DNA of 64,000 nt from Qipengyuania sp. JC766 (GTDB lineage Bacteria > Pseudomonadota > Alphaproteobacteria > Sphingomonadales > Sphingomonadaceae): the NCBI RefSeq assembly GCF_040717445.1, contig NZ_JBFEFL010000001.1, forward strand, positions 1 to 64,000, read 5' to 3'. Below are positions 19,831 to 28,799 of this stretch, one piece after another; the stretch's first letter is position 1; every line of letters starts with the position of its first letter. The notes beneath the pieces were generated by a model. It saw only the letters and a list, made by a program, of their open reading frames with translations. It was not told where the DNA came from and did not search any database. Position numbers and translations under genes: made by a program.

Positions 19831-20139
19831 TCAGTTTTCTACCGGTTCGAAGCCCGGGGTTCCCGATCCTTCGTCGGCAGTTTCCATCTCGTCGGCGTCC
19901 TGAGAGACGATGCTGTCGGTGCCATCCCCTTCGTCAGGACTGGCCGCTTCCATCTTGCCGCTGACGGTCATCTCTTCCTCTACGTCGCCCTGCGTAAGGG
20001 CCGGCACGATCCAGATCAGCGACAGCAGGACGATGGCAAGGAGGAGGCTGATCCCGAGGACCCAACGGACCACGCCTTCCTTCGAGCCACCTGCGGCTTC
20101 TTCCTCGACGACGTGAATTTCATCCCCTTGCTTGTCCAT
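19831..20139 (-). CDS. Single-pass membrane protein, unknown
   Basis: The protein has 102 residues. The acidic N-terminus (MDKQGDEIHVVEEEAAGG) is followed by one strong membrane helix (about 26-48, VLGISLLLAIVLLSLIWIV) and an acidic, Ser/Asp/Glu-rich tail of about 50 residues. No family is recognised. A near-perfect EcfG promoter lies 44 nt upstream, so induction by general stress is likely. The acidic tail would be periplasmic by charge distribution, but the topology is uncertain. Confidence 0.65.
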   Translation of the reverse strand: MDKQGDEIHVVEEEAAGGSKEGVVRWVLGISLLLAIVLLSLIWIVPALTQGDVEEEMTVSGKMEAASPDEGDGTDSIVSQDADEMETADEGSGTPGFEPVEN

Positions 20140-20182
20140 CGTATTCCCATTCTGACAATTGTTTGTCCAACCTAAGGCCTTT

Positions 20183-20207
20183 CAACGGAGAGCGCCAGAC
20201 CCGGTTC
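20183..20207 (-). promoter_or_regulatory. EcfG (general stress sigma) promoter, consensus match
   Basis: On the minus strand GGAAC (20207-20203), 16 nt, CGTT (20186-20183): an exact match to the EcfG consensus in both boxes and spacing. It lies 44 bp upstream of the single-TM gene and points toward it. Confidence 0.7.
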
Positions 20208-20214
20208 CGCGTGC

Positions 20215-21039
20215 TCAGTCGCGCAGCAACTCGTTGATGCTCGTCTTGCTGCGCGTCTGTTCGTCGACGGTCTTGACGATGACGGCGCAGGACAGTCCGA
20301 TCCCGCTGTCCTGATCCTTCAGCGTTCCGGGCACCACGACCGAATAGGGCGGGATATGGCCGCGCGTCACCTGGCTCGTCTGCCGATCCACGATCTTGGT
20401 GGACTGGGTGATGAAGGTTCCCATGGCGACCACGCTGCCTTCGCCCACAATCACGCCTTCGACGATTTCCGAACGCGCCCCGATGAAGCAGTTGTCACCG
20501 ATGATCGTCGGATTGGCCTGAAGGGGCTCCAGCACCCCGCCGATGCCGGCTCCGGCCGAAATATGGCAGTTCGCACCCACTTGCGCGCAGCTGCCGACCG
20601 AGGCCCAGGTGTCGATCATCGTCCCGTCACCCACATGCGCGCCGATATTCGTGAAACTGGGCATCAGGACGACGCCCTTGCCGATATGGCTGCCGCGGCG
20701 CACGATCGCGCCGGGAACGACACGAAAACCCGCTGCGTCGAAATCGTCCTGGCCCCATCCTTCGAACTTGCTCGGGACCTTGTCGAAAGCAGGCGCGCCA
20801 ACGGCTCCTTCCATCACGGCATTCGGCCGAAGGCGGAAGGACAGCAGCACCGCCTTCTTGAGCCACTGATTGACTTGCCACCCACCCGATCCGTCCGGTT
20901 CGGCAACCCGTGCCTCGCCCGCATCGATCATGGCGATCGCCTGTTCGACCGGATCCCTCACGTCCGCGCTGTCCGGTCCGACTTCGGCGCGATTGTCCCA
21001 GGCGTCCTCGATACGGGTAATCAGGCTCCGGTCGGTCAT
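20215..21039 (-). CDS. dapD: 2,3,4,5-tetrahydropyridine-2,6-dicarboxylate N-succinyltransferase
   Basis: The protein has 274 residues, the normal length. DapD succinylates tetrahydrodipicolinate in the lysine/meso-diaminopimelate pathway. The N-terminal helical domain ([20 protein letters not shown]) is followed by the left-handed beta-helix of hexapeptide repeats ([59 protein letters not shown]). The C-terminal cap contains VVVPGTLKD. It is divergent from the S8 protease gene. Confidence 0.97.
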   Translation of the reverse strand: MTDRSLITRIEDAWDNRAEVGPDSADVRDPVEQAIAMIDAGEARVAEPDGSGGWQVNQWLKKAVLLSFRLRPNAVMEGAVGAPAFDKVPSKFEGWGQDDFDAAGFRVVPGAIVRRGSHIGKGVVLMPSFTNIGAHVGDGTMIDTWASVGSCAQVGANCHISAGAGIGGVLEPLQANPTIIGDNCFIGARSEIVEGVIVGEGSVVAMGTFITQSTKIVDRQTSQVTRGHIPPYSVVVPGTLKDQDSGIGLSCAVIVKTVDEQTRSKTSINELLRD

Positions 21040-21201
21040 TTTTTCTCCATGGTTTTGAGGCAGGCAGGGGTTCCAGCGCTGCTAGCGGGCAGCACCGGAC
21101 GCGACAAGCGGCGGGTCGGCCCTGCGATCGCCGGGCCGTTCAGGCGACTTCCAGCTTGCCTTGCTAAGACGGGAAAATTCAGAGGATTGGGTGCGCAAAA
21201 C

Positions 21202-23580
21202 ATGAGATCGGGATTTTCAGGCAAACGCATCTGGCTGGCCGGAGCCGCCGGCACGGTTCTCGCCCTGGCGGGCTGCAGCGGAGGGTCCGGCGGCAGCGCG
21301 CCGCCGATCACCACTCCGCCTGCGCAACCTTCGCCCACTCCCAGTCCGACGCCGACCCCCACTCCCAGTCCGACCCCACCTCCGACCAATTTCAACACGG
21401 CGGAGTTCCGGCGCTCCACCGGGCCCGACTTCCACAATGCAGTCACCGCCTGGCAGCAGGGGTTTGCCGGGGCAGGATCGACGATTGCGATCATCGATAC
21501 GGGCATCGATCTCGACAGCCCGGAATTCGCGGGGCGCATTCTTTCCTCATCCGCCGATGTCGCGGGAAGCCGTACCGCGGAAGGGGAGGATGATCACGGC
21601 ACCAATGTCGCGCTGATCGCGGCTGCGGCAAGGGACAATACCGGCATCGTGGGCATCGCCTACCAGGCCAGTATTCTTGCGCTACGGGCGGACCGGCCCG
21701 GCTCCTGCGCGACGGAGACCGACGAGACTCTCGATGGCTGCGTATTCAGGGATGCCGACATTGCGGCAGGAATAGATCGGGCAATTGCCGCGAACGCGAC
21801 CGTCATCAATCTCTCCCTTGGCGGCGGGCCGCCCAGCCAGTCTTTGCGCAGTGCAATCGCACGCGCCGCCAATGCGGGCATCGTGCTCGTGGTCGCAGCC
21901 GGCAATGACGGAGACAGCACGGAACAGGGGATCGATCCCGATCAGCCCGATCCCTTCGCTGCCGGCCTGTCCGCAGTTGCCGGATCGCAGGCGATCATCG
22001 TCGGATCGGTGGATGACGGCGGTCTCATTTCCGGCTTCAGCAACCGCGCCGGCTCGCTCGCGGGGACATATCTGACTGCCCGGGGCGAGAGATTGTGCTG
22101 CGTGTACGAGGACGGCGTCCTGCGCGTCACCACGGATGAAAACGGGGACCGTTTCGTCACGCTGATCAGCGGGACCAGCTTTGCCACCCCGCAGGTGGCG
22201 GGCGCGGTCGCCTTGCTGAAGCAGGCCTTTCCCAATCTTACCGGACGCCAGATCGTCGAAATCCTGCTCGATACCGCACGCGACGCAGGCGATGCGGGAA
22301 CCGATCCGATCTACGGGCGGGGCGTGCTGGATATCGCTCGCGCCTTTTCTCCCAGCGGCCAGACCGCTCTGGCCGGAACGCAGACGGTCGTGCGGATTTC
22401 GGACGACAGCGGCGTGGGCTCCGCACCGATGGGGGACGCTCTCGATCAGGCGGCGCTCGATACCGTCATCACCGACAAGTATGACCGGGCCTTCGGCTTT
22501 CGTGCCGGGGATCGCCTGCGGGGGGCGAACCAGCGCCAGCACTTGCGCGCCGCGATCGAAAGCAATGGTCGCCGGGTCGTGGCGAGCGGCGGTCCGGTTT
22601 CTCTCGCCTTCACCATAGGCGATACGGGGATGCCCGATCAGATCGCAGAACTGCGGTTGACGGGTGAACAGGCGGAGCAGGCCCCGTTCCTGGCCGGCCG
22701 GGTGGCCGTCCGGCTTGACGCGAGTGCCGACATTGCGCTCGGTATTTCCGAAAGCGCACAAGGTCTTGTCGCACAGTTGCAAGGGCACGATCGGCCCGCC
22801 TTCCTGATTGCGCGGGACAGTCGTGGCGACACCGGTTTCGGTCGGAGCGAGGATATGTCGCTCGCGTTTCGCAAGTCCTTTGGCGAATGGGGCCTCAGCG
22901 TATCGGCCGACCGGGGAGATGCCTGGCTCGGGGCATTGCGCAATACGGGCGCGAACCTGTCCAGACACACGGAACGATACGCCACCGAAAGCCTGGGCAT
23001 TACTGCCGACCGGCGTTTCGGACCCGTGGCGGCATCGCTGGGTGCGACATGGCTGCGCGAGGAGCGGACCATCCTCGGCGGCTATTTCAGCGACGCATTC
23101 GGTGCCGGCGGTTCGGACACCGTTTTTCTCGACGCAGGCGCGACCTTCGATGCCGGTGATCGCTGGCGCTTCGGCGGCGCAATGCGCGTCGGCAGGACGT
23201 CGGCACGGCAGGTCGGGCTGGTCGAGGCCGGGTCGGACTTGTCCAGCATGGCGTGGAGCTTGGATGCCGTGCGGGCCGACGTCTTCGGTTCCGGAGACAC
23301 GCTGGGTCTGCGGCTGTCGCAGCCGCTTCGCGTCGAAAGCGGCGGATTGCTGCTCGATCTTCCGATTTCCTACGACTACGCCTCGCGCAGCGCGGTCTTC
23401 GGAATACAAGAGCTCTCTCTCGCACCCGACGGGCGCGAGATGATGGGCGAGCTTGCCTGGCAGGGCTGGCTTCTGGGCGGGGACGCCTCGGCCAGTCTCT
23501 TCTATCGCAGCGAGCCGGGGCACATCGCCGGCGCCCCCGACGATGCAGGCATTGCCCTGCGGTGGAACCGCCGGTTCTGA
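21202..23580 (+). CDS. Lipobox-bearing subtilisin (S8) with probable C-terminal autotransporter-like barrel
   Basis: The protein has 792 residues from the ATG at 21202; the open frame upstream is antisense to dapD. A signal peptide ends in lipobox LALAGC. A Pro/Thr/Ser tandem linker follows (about 40-62). Catalytic triad: IAIIDTGID (Asp, about 98), DDHGTNVA (His, about 133) and SGTSFATPQVAGA (Ser, about 325). After a linker, the last 280 residues are amphipathic strands rich in Gly/Arg and end in Phe, as in outer-membrane barrels. Layout recalls the lipidated subtilisin autotransporter NalP. Barrel assignment is inference. Confidence 0.85.
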   Translation: MRSGFSGKRIWLAGAAGTVLALAGCSGGSGGSAPPITTPPAQPSPTPSPTPTPTPSPTPPPTNFNTAEFRRSTGPDFHNAVTAWQQGFAGAGSTIAIIDTGIDLDSPEFAGRILSSSADVAGSRTAEGEDDHGTNVALIAAAARDNTGIVGIAYQASILALRADRPGSCATETDETLDGCVFRDADIAAGIDRAIAANATVINLSLGGGPPSQSLRSAIARAANAGIVLVVAAGNDGDSTEQGIDPDQPDPFAAGLSAVAGSQAIIVGSVDDGGLISGFSNRAGSLAGTYLTARGERLCCVYEDGVLRVTTDENGDRFVTLISGTSFATPQVAGAVALLKQAFPNLTGRQIVEILLDTARDAGDAGTDPIYGRGVLDIARAFSPSGQTALAGTQTVVRISDDSGVGSAPMGDALDQAALDTVITDKYDRAFGFRAGDRLRGANQRQHLRAAIESNGRRVVASGGPVSLAFTIGDTGMPDQIAELRLTGEQAEQAPFLAGRVAVRLDASADIALGISESAQGLVAQLQGHDRPAFLIARDSRGDTGFGRSEDMSLAFRKSFGEWGLSVSADRGDAWLGALRNTGANLSRHTERYATESLGITADRRFGPVAASLGATWLREERTILGGYFSDAFGAGGSDTVFLDAGATFDAGDRWRFGGAMRVGRTSARQVGLVEAGSDLSSMAWSLDAVRADVFGSGDTLGLRLSQPLRVESGGLLLDLPISYDYASRSAVFGIQELSLAPDGREMMGELAWQGWLLGGDASASLFYRSEPGHIAGAPDDAGIALRWNRRF

Positions 23581-23588
23581 CGCGTCAG
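23577..23588. repeat. 12-bp palindrome formed by two convergent stop codons
   Basis: CTGACGCGTCAG contains the TGA of the S8 protease gene (23578-23580) and the TGA of the minus-strand phosphotransferase gene (23587-23585). The two genes are separated by only 4 bp and there is no separate terminator. Confidence 0.6.
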
Positions 23589-24670
23589 TCCATGCCGGCT
23601 TGCTTGGCGAAGGCATGGGCGCGCTGAACTAGCGGCACGACCCGGGCGCTCATCTTCCGCGCGTGTGCACTCGACGCGGTCCCGTCGATCACCCGCTTCT
23701 TGATGCCCTGGATAATGCCGGCGAACTTGAAGAGGTTGAAGGCGAAATACCAGTCCATGTCGGGCACCGGGAATCCGGTCCGCTCGACATAACGTTCCGT
23801 CGCCTCTTCGGCCGTCGGGATGCCGAGACTTTCGAGATCGAGACCTAACAGACCCGCGCGGCCATCCGCCGGATTGTGCCAGTTGAGCACGAAATAGGCC
23901 CAGTCCGCGACGGGATCGCCCAGCGTCGACAACTCCCAGTCGAGGACGGCGATGACCCGGTTTTCCTCGGTATGGAAGATCATGTTGTCGAGCCGGTAGT
24001 CGCCATGGACGATGCCGCTGGCGTGCTGCGCAGGCACTGTCTGCGGCAGCCATTCGATGAGGGCGTCCATCTCGGGAATGGTCTCGGTTTCCGACAAGCG
24101 GTACTGCTTGGTCCAGCGCGCGATCTGCCGCGCACAGTAATCGTCCGGCTTCCCGTATTCGCCGAGGCCGATTTCCTGAGGATTTCTCCTGTGCAGATCG
24201 GCCATCGTGTCGATCATCGCGTGATAGATTTCACGGCGCTGTTCCGGGGTACTGTCGGGCAGCGCGCCGTTCCACAGATTGCGGCCCTGCATCAGTTCCA
24301 TGACGAAGAACTTGGATCCGATGACGTCGGGATCCTCGCACAATCCGAAGGTCCGCGGGACGGGGAAACCGGTCGGATGCAACCCCGACATTGCGCGGTA
24401 TTCCCGGTCGACCGCATGCGCGCTCGGCAACAGCTTGCCGAAGGGCTGGCGTCGCAGGACGTAGCTTCGCCCGGGCGTATCGATCCGGTAGGTCGGGTTC
24501 GACTGGCCGCCCTTGAACTTGCTGTAGCGAATCGTCCCTTCGAACCCTTCGACATTCGCGGCGAACCAGGCCGTCAGGCGATCGAGATCGAGCGTGTCGG
24601 CTTCGGGCACGTCGACCGTGCCGACCATTTCATTCTCGTAGTCGATCTCGGGCGTGTGCTCATCCGCCAT
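23585..24670 (-). CDS. Phosphotransferase family protein (APH/ACAD10-like)
   Basis: The protein has 361 residues. It has the aminoglycoside-phosphotransferase/choline-kinase fold: KFKGGQSNPTYRI (nucleotide loop), the catalytic loop HGDYRLDNMIFH near 215, and VLDWELSTLGDP (Mg-binding Asp) near 235. Members next to acyl-CoA dehydrogenases resemble the N-terminal kinase domain of ACAD10/11, which phosphorylates 4-hydroxyacyl-CoA. That role fits the neighbours but is inference. The start overlaps the stop of the upstream alcohol dehydrogenase gene (TGATG); it is last in a minus-strand operon. Confidence 0.85.
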   Translation of the reverse strand: MADEHTPEIDYENEMVGTVDVPEADTLDLDRLTAWFAANVEGFEGTIRYSKFKGGQSNPTYRIDTPGRSYVLRRQPFGKLLPSAHAVDREYRAMSGLHPTGFPVPRTFGLCEDPDVIGSKFFVMELMQGRNLWNGALPDSTPEQRREIYHAMIDTMADLHRRNPQEIGLGEYGKPDDYCARQIARWTKQYRLSETETIPEMDALIEWLPQTVPAQHASGIVHGDYRLDNMIFHTEENRVIAVLDWELSTLGDPVADWAYFVLNWHNPADGRAGLLGLDLESLGIPTAEEATERYVERTGFPVPDMDWYFAFNLFKFAGIIQGIKKRVIDGTASSAHARKMSARVVPLVQRAHAFAKQAGMD

Positions 24671-25758
24671 CAGTCGAACACCACGATGCTGCGCGCCGAG
24701 TGCCCGTCACGCATCTTGTCGAAGCCCTCGTTGATCTGCTCGAGCGAAATGCGCTCCGCGATTATCGTGTCGAGGTCCAGCAGGCCCCGCATGTAGAAAT
24801 CGACGAGGCGGGGCAGGTCGACCGGGAAGTGGTTGAAGCCCATGATGGCGCCTTGCAGCTTCTTGCCGCCAAGCAGGTCCAGGGCGCCGAGGCCGACCTT
24901 GCAGTCCAGCGGCATCATGCCGAGGATCACCGCGGTCCCGCCGCGACGCAGCAGCTTCACCGCCATGTCGGCACTGGCCTGCCGTCCGACGGCCTCGATG
25001 GCGTAATGGACACCGCCACTGGTCAGCGCTGCGATTTCCTTCGCGGTGTCGTCCGCAGTCGGATCGAAGGCGTGGGTGGCCCCCAGCACCTTTGCCAGTT
25101 CGCGTTTCTCCGGCAACGGGTCCAGCGCGATGACCTTGCCTGCCCCGGCGATCCGCGCGGCGTTGACCGTGGCAAGGCCAACCCCGCCGCAGCCGACGAC
25201 CGCGACGTCTTCACCGGGCGTCAGTTCACAAGCGTTGAACACGGCGCCCGCACCCGTCGTCACGGCGCAGCCGAGAACTGCGGCCCTATCAAGCGGCATC
25301 TCCTTGTCAATCGCGACGCAGGCATGTTCATGGATCAACATCCGTTCGGCGAAGGCCGACAGGTTCAGCAACTGGTGTACCGGCTCACCGCCGTCGCGGG
25401 TCAGCCGGACCGGATCGCCTTTTCCCCGCCGCGTATCGCCGCCAAGGCACAACGCCATCCGGCCGGTCACGCAGAATTCGCAGTGACCACAGAAGGCGCT
25501 GAGGCACGTCACGACGTGGTCGCCGGGTTTGACGGTCCTGACCTCGCTGCCGACAGCCCGCACCACGCCCGCGGCCTCGTGGCCCGGGACCAAGGGCAGG
25601 GCGTGGGGGTAGGCGCCATCGATGAAGTGCAGGTCCGAATGGCACAGGCCACACGCCTTCACGTCGATCAGCACTTCGTGAGGCATGGGGTCGGCGAGCT
25701 GGATTTCTCCGATCGTCAGCCCTTCGCCGGGCTTCTCGAGTATCGCTGCCCGGACCAT
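24670..25758 (-). CDS. Zinc-dependent alcohol dehydrogenase (MDR family, class III-like)
   Basis: The protein has 362 residues from the ATG at 25758, overlapping the acyl-CoA dehydrogenase stop (ATGA). Catalytic zinc: CGLCHSDLHFIDG (Cys, about 37) and GHEAAGVV. The structural-zinc loop CGHCEFC...C (about 94-105) is complete. The Rossmann motif is VAVVGCGGVGLATVNAARIAGAG. It oxidises alcohols or hydroxyacyl compounds with NAD(H); the substrate is unknown. It lies in the operon acyl-CoA dehydrogenase, ADH, phosphotransferase. Confidence 0.9.
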   Translation of the reverse strand: MVRAAILEKPGEGLTIGEIQLADPMPHEVLIDVKACGLCHSDLHFIDGAYPHALPLVPGHEAAGVVRAVGSEVRTVKPGDHVVTCLSAFCGHCEFCVTGRMALCLGGDTRRGKGDPVRLTRDGGEPVHQLLNLSAFAERMLIHEHACVAIDKEMPLDRAAVLGCAVTTGAGAVFNACELTPGEDVAVVGCGGVGLATVNAARIAGAGKVIALDPLPEKRELAKVLGATHAFDPTADDTAKEIAALTSGGVHYAIEAVGRQASADMAVKLLRRGGTAVILGMMPLDCKVGLGALDLLGGKKLQGAIMGFNHFPVDLPRLVDFYMRGLLDLDTIIAERISLEQINEGFDKMRDGHSARSIVVFD

Positions 25759-27077
25759 CAGTTGGCCGCCGCCCCGGCGCTGCCCGCGCTCGCGCTCTGG
25801 CCGTCGCTTCCGGCAAGCGCTCGCTTCGTTTCCTCCGGCATCGGCGCGTGCTTGGCGAACTCCATGCGGGCAATGGACCGCGCGTGCACTTCGTCCGGGC
25901 CGTCGGCCAGGCGCAGTGTGCGCTGGTGGGCGTAGGCATTGGCGAGCCCGTAGTCGTTGGAAACCCCGCCGCCGCCATGCGCCTGGATGGCATCGTCGAT
26001 GATTTTCAGGGCCATGTTCGGCGCCTGCACCTTGATCATGGCGATTTCCTGCTTGGCGCTCTTGTTGCCGACCTTGTCCATCATGTCGGCGGCCTTGAGG
26101 CAGAGCAGGCGGGTCATCTCGATGTCGATCCGGGCGCGCGCGACGCGCTCCTCCCAGACGGAATGCTTGAAGATCGGCTTGCCGAAGGCTTCGCGCGATT
26201 GCAGGCGGCTGCACATCTTGGCCAGCGCTTCTTCCGCCACGCCGATGGTGCGCATGCAGTGATGGATGCGGCCCGGCCCGAGGCGACCCTGTGCGATCTC
26301 GAAGCCGCGACCTTCGCCCAGCAGCAGGTTTTCTGCCGGCACCCGCACGTTCTCGAGGCGGATTTCCATGTGGCCGTGCGGCGCGTCGTCGTACCCGAAG
26401 ACGGGAAGAAAGCGCTCGATCGTCACGCCTTCGGCATCGAGCGGCATGACGATCATCGACTGCTGCTGGTGGCGATTGGCCTCCAGGTCGGTCTTGCCCA
26501 TGACGATGGCGATCTTGCAGCGCGGGTCCCCGGCACCGCTCGACCACCACTTGCGACCGTTGATGACGTAGTGGTCGCCGTCGCGCTCGATCCGGGTTTC
26601 GATGTTCGTCGCGTCGGAGCTCGCCACGTCGGGCTCGGTCATCAGGAAGGCGCTGCGGATCTCGCCTTCCATCAGCGGTTTGAGGAACCGGTCCTTCTGG
26701 TCCCGCGTGCCGTATCGGTGGAACACTTCCATGTTGCCGGTGTCGGGGGCGGAGCAGTTGAAGACCTCGCTCGCCCAGCCGATGCGGCCCATCTCCTCCG
26801 CGCACAGCGCGTATTCCAGATTGGTGAGGCCCGGACCTTCGAACTCGAACGTGTCGTCGACATGGGCCAGCTGTCCCTGGGGCGGCATGAAGAGGTTCCA
26901 GATGCCCTGGCTCTTCGCCTTGGCCTTCATGTCCTCGACGATCTGGATGACCTTCCAGCGGTCCCCCTGGGCGTCCTGCTCAAGGTAGGTCGGCACATTG
27001 GGGCGCACATTGCTTTCGATGAAATCGCGCACGCGGTCGCGCCAGTGCTGTTGCCGGTCTGTCAGGTCGAATTGCAT
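25758..27077 (-). CDS. Acyl-CoA dehydrogenase family protein
   Basis: The protein has 439 residues, the longer ACAD10/11-like or medium/long-chain size. N-terminal helical domain: [20 protein letters not shown]. Middle beta domain: [20 protein letters not shown] and [15 protein letters not shown]-terminal helical domain: [40 protein letters not shown] and [15 protein letters not shown]. It is FAD-dependent and oxidises an acyl-CoA. It is the first gene of the operon with ADH and the kinase-like gene, all joined by 1-4 base overlaps. Confidence 0.92.
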   Translation of the reverse strand: MQFDLTDRQQHWRDRVRDFIESNVRPNVPTYLEQDAQGDRWKVIQIVEDMKAKAKSQGIWNLFMPPQGQLAHVDDTFEFEGPGLTNLEYALCAEEMGRIGWASEVFNCSAPDTGNMEVFHRYGTRDQKDRFLKPLMEGEIRSAFLMTEPDVASSDATNIETRIERDGDHYVINGRKWWSSGAGDPRCKIAIVMGKTDLEANRHQQQSMIVMPLDAEGVTIERFLPVFGYDDAPHGHMEIRLENVRVPAENLLLGEGRGFEIAQGRLGPGRIHHCMRTIGVAEEALAKMCSRLQSREAFGKPIFKHSVWEERVARARIDIEMTRLLCLKAADMMDKVGNKSAKQEIAMIKVQAPNMALKIIDDAIQAHGGGGVSNDYGLANAYAHQRTLRLADGPDEVHARSIARMEFAKHAPMPEETKRALAGSDGQSASAGSAGAAAN

Positions 27078-27110
27078 CGGCTTTCTCCTAAAAACTCGTT
27101 GCTGGATTTC

Positions 27111-28571
27111 CTAAGGGACGATCGTCCCGCCGTCGATATCGCCGCGTGCCGCGGCATCGAGGGCGGCGGTGCGCCGCTCCTGCAGCGCGACGACCCGCCG
27201 TTCGTGTTCTTCCTGGCTGATTGGGAACCGGCCCAGCCAGAAGGCGGCGAACAGGGCCAGCGCGATCGTCGCGATGCCGTAAAGCAGGATCATGTCACTG
27301 ATCACCTCGAAGGGCACTGCGCCCGGATCCGCTTCGCTCGAAAGCTCGGCGAAGGAGAGGATCTGTCCGGTCAGGAAAATGCCGACGCCGGTCGCGCCCT
27401 TCTGGATCAGCCAGTTGCCGGAATAGAAGGCGGCTTCCGCCCGCCGGTGCCGCCGCTCCTCGAAGGCTTCCACGATCTCCGCGATCATGCTGGTTGCCGA
27501 AATCATCATCACCACGCCGAACATGTTGGCGAGCAGCAGGAAAGCGAAGAAGGCGATCGTGGACGGCAGCGTGCCCGGCTCCGGCCAGAAGCCGACCAGC
27601 AGCAGGCCGTAAGGGGTGAGGCCAATCGCCATGCTGAGGATGGCGGCGATCGTGGCGCTTCGCGGCTTGCCGATGCGCCGGTGCATCGGGCCCACGATGA
27701 TGAACATCAGGATGACGGAGAAGAACAGCGTGACCGGGTAGGCGACCAGCTCCGCCTGGTCGAGCTGCCACACGAACAGGTTCAGGTAGTTGGAGATCGA
27801 GAAGGTCATCCCCTGGCTGACATAGGCCGCCAGCCCGCCCAGCGCGAAGATCAGGAAGGAGCGTTCGGTGAAGGCTTCCGCGATTTCGCCGAACACGTTT
27901 TTCACGGAAAAGGGCGGCGGCTTCGCCTGCGGATAATGCGCCACCAGATGATGCTGGCCGAGCGCCGATCCGATGACGGAAACCGCCATCAGGATTCCGC
28001 CGAATATGCCGAAAGGCACGTAGCCGTCGGCCTGCAAAAGCCCCTCGGCCCCCGGCATGAAGACCGTGTAGGCGAGGATCATCATCAGCACGCCGCCGAG
28101 CCAGCCCGAGAGGAAACGGAAGCGGAAGAGCGTGGTGCGCTCGACATAGTCCTGCGTCAACTCGGGAACGAGGCTGACCGACGGGACCTCGCACGCGGAA
28201 AGCAGCAGCCTGACGACGACGGTGATCGCCAGCAGTCCCATCACGCTCGGCGCTTCGCCGCCCGGTGGCGACCACAGCAGGATCCAGGCAAAGGCGAGCG
28301 GGATCGGTGCGATGTAGAGCCAGGGCAGGCGCCGGCCCCACCGAGTGTAGGTGCGGTCGGAAAGGTTGCCGATGATGGGATCGAAGATGCCGTCGATGAC
28401 AAGGGCTGCGAGCAGGATCATGCTGACCGTACCCGGGTCCATGTTCAGCACCTGGCTGTAGAACAGCAGCAGGAAGAAACTGAAGCCGCTGTCCTTGATG
28501 CCGAACGCGACCGCCCCGAAGCCGTGGATCAACTTGAGTTTCAGCGGCAGGGGCGAGGGCAGCGCGGTCAC
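27111..28571 (-). CDS. MFS transporter of the GPH (sugar/cation symporter, MelB-like) family
   Basis: The protein has about 486 residues with 12 predicted membrane helices. N-terminal KLIHGFGAVAFGIKDSGFSF and IIGNLSDRTYTRWGRRLPWL carry the GPH motif D..SDR..TR.GRRRPW after helix 2. It imports an organic solute by cation symport; the substrate is unknown. The GTG at 28571 gives the standard N-terminus, but an ATG at 28646 is possible. It is 33 bp upstream of the acyl-CoA dehydrogenase gene and likely in the same transcript, so it may feed this catabolic block. Confidence 0.87.
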   Translation of the reverse strand: MTALPSPLPLKLKLIHGFGAVAFGIKDSGFSFFLLLFYSQVLNMDPGTVSMILLAALVIDGIFDPIIGNLSDRTYTRWGRRLPWLYIAPIPLAFAWILLWSPPGGEAPSVMGLLAITVVVRLLLSACEVPSVSLVPELTQDYVERTTLFRFRFLSGWLGGVLMMILAYTVFMPGAEGLLQADGYVPFGIFGGILMAVSVIGSALGQHHLVAHYPQAKPPPFSVKNVFGEIAEAFTERSFLIFALGGLAAYVSQGMTFSISNYLNLFVWQLDQAELVAYPVTLFFSVILMFIIVGPMHRRIGKPRSATIAAILSMAIGLTPYGLLLVGFWPEPGTLPSTIAFFAFLLLANMFGVVMMISATSMIAEIVEAFEERRHRRAEAAFYSGNWLIQKGATGVGIFLTGQILSFAELSSEADPGAVPFEVISDMILLYGIATIALALFAAFWLGRFPISQEEHERRVVALQERRTAALDAAARGDIDGGTIVP

Positions 28572-28799
28572 TGCACGCTGCAACCCGGTATGCGGGCAAA
28601 TCGGGCCATTCGCTTCCTCACCATAGACGCGTGCGAGCCTAGGCAAGTTGCCGCATACGTCAATCGAAACGGGCTGACGTTACGGCATCGCTATCGCGCA
28701 TGAAGAACCTTGCGGCGAAGGCGCGAATCACCTTACCTAGGCGTAAAGCGGATCCACCGGTTTTCGCCAAAAGTACACGATCAGGAGAGGAACAGCCCA

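Noticed and set aside
20356-21201. N-terminal extension of the S8 protease frame
   Set aside because: It runs antisense through dapD. The ATG at 21202 starts a proper lipoprotein signal peptide.
21330-21390. Repeated CCCACTCCCAGTCCGAC units as a minisatellite
   Set aside because: They encode the Pro/Thr/Ser linker of the S8 protease, so the repeat is explained by the protein.
25848-28703. 951-codon plus-strand frame opposite the ACAD and GPH transporter genes
   Set aside because: It is antisense to two well-recognised genes; the translation is His/Asp/Arg-rich noise, typical of third-codon GC bias.
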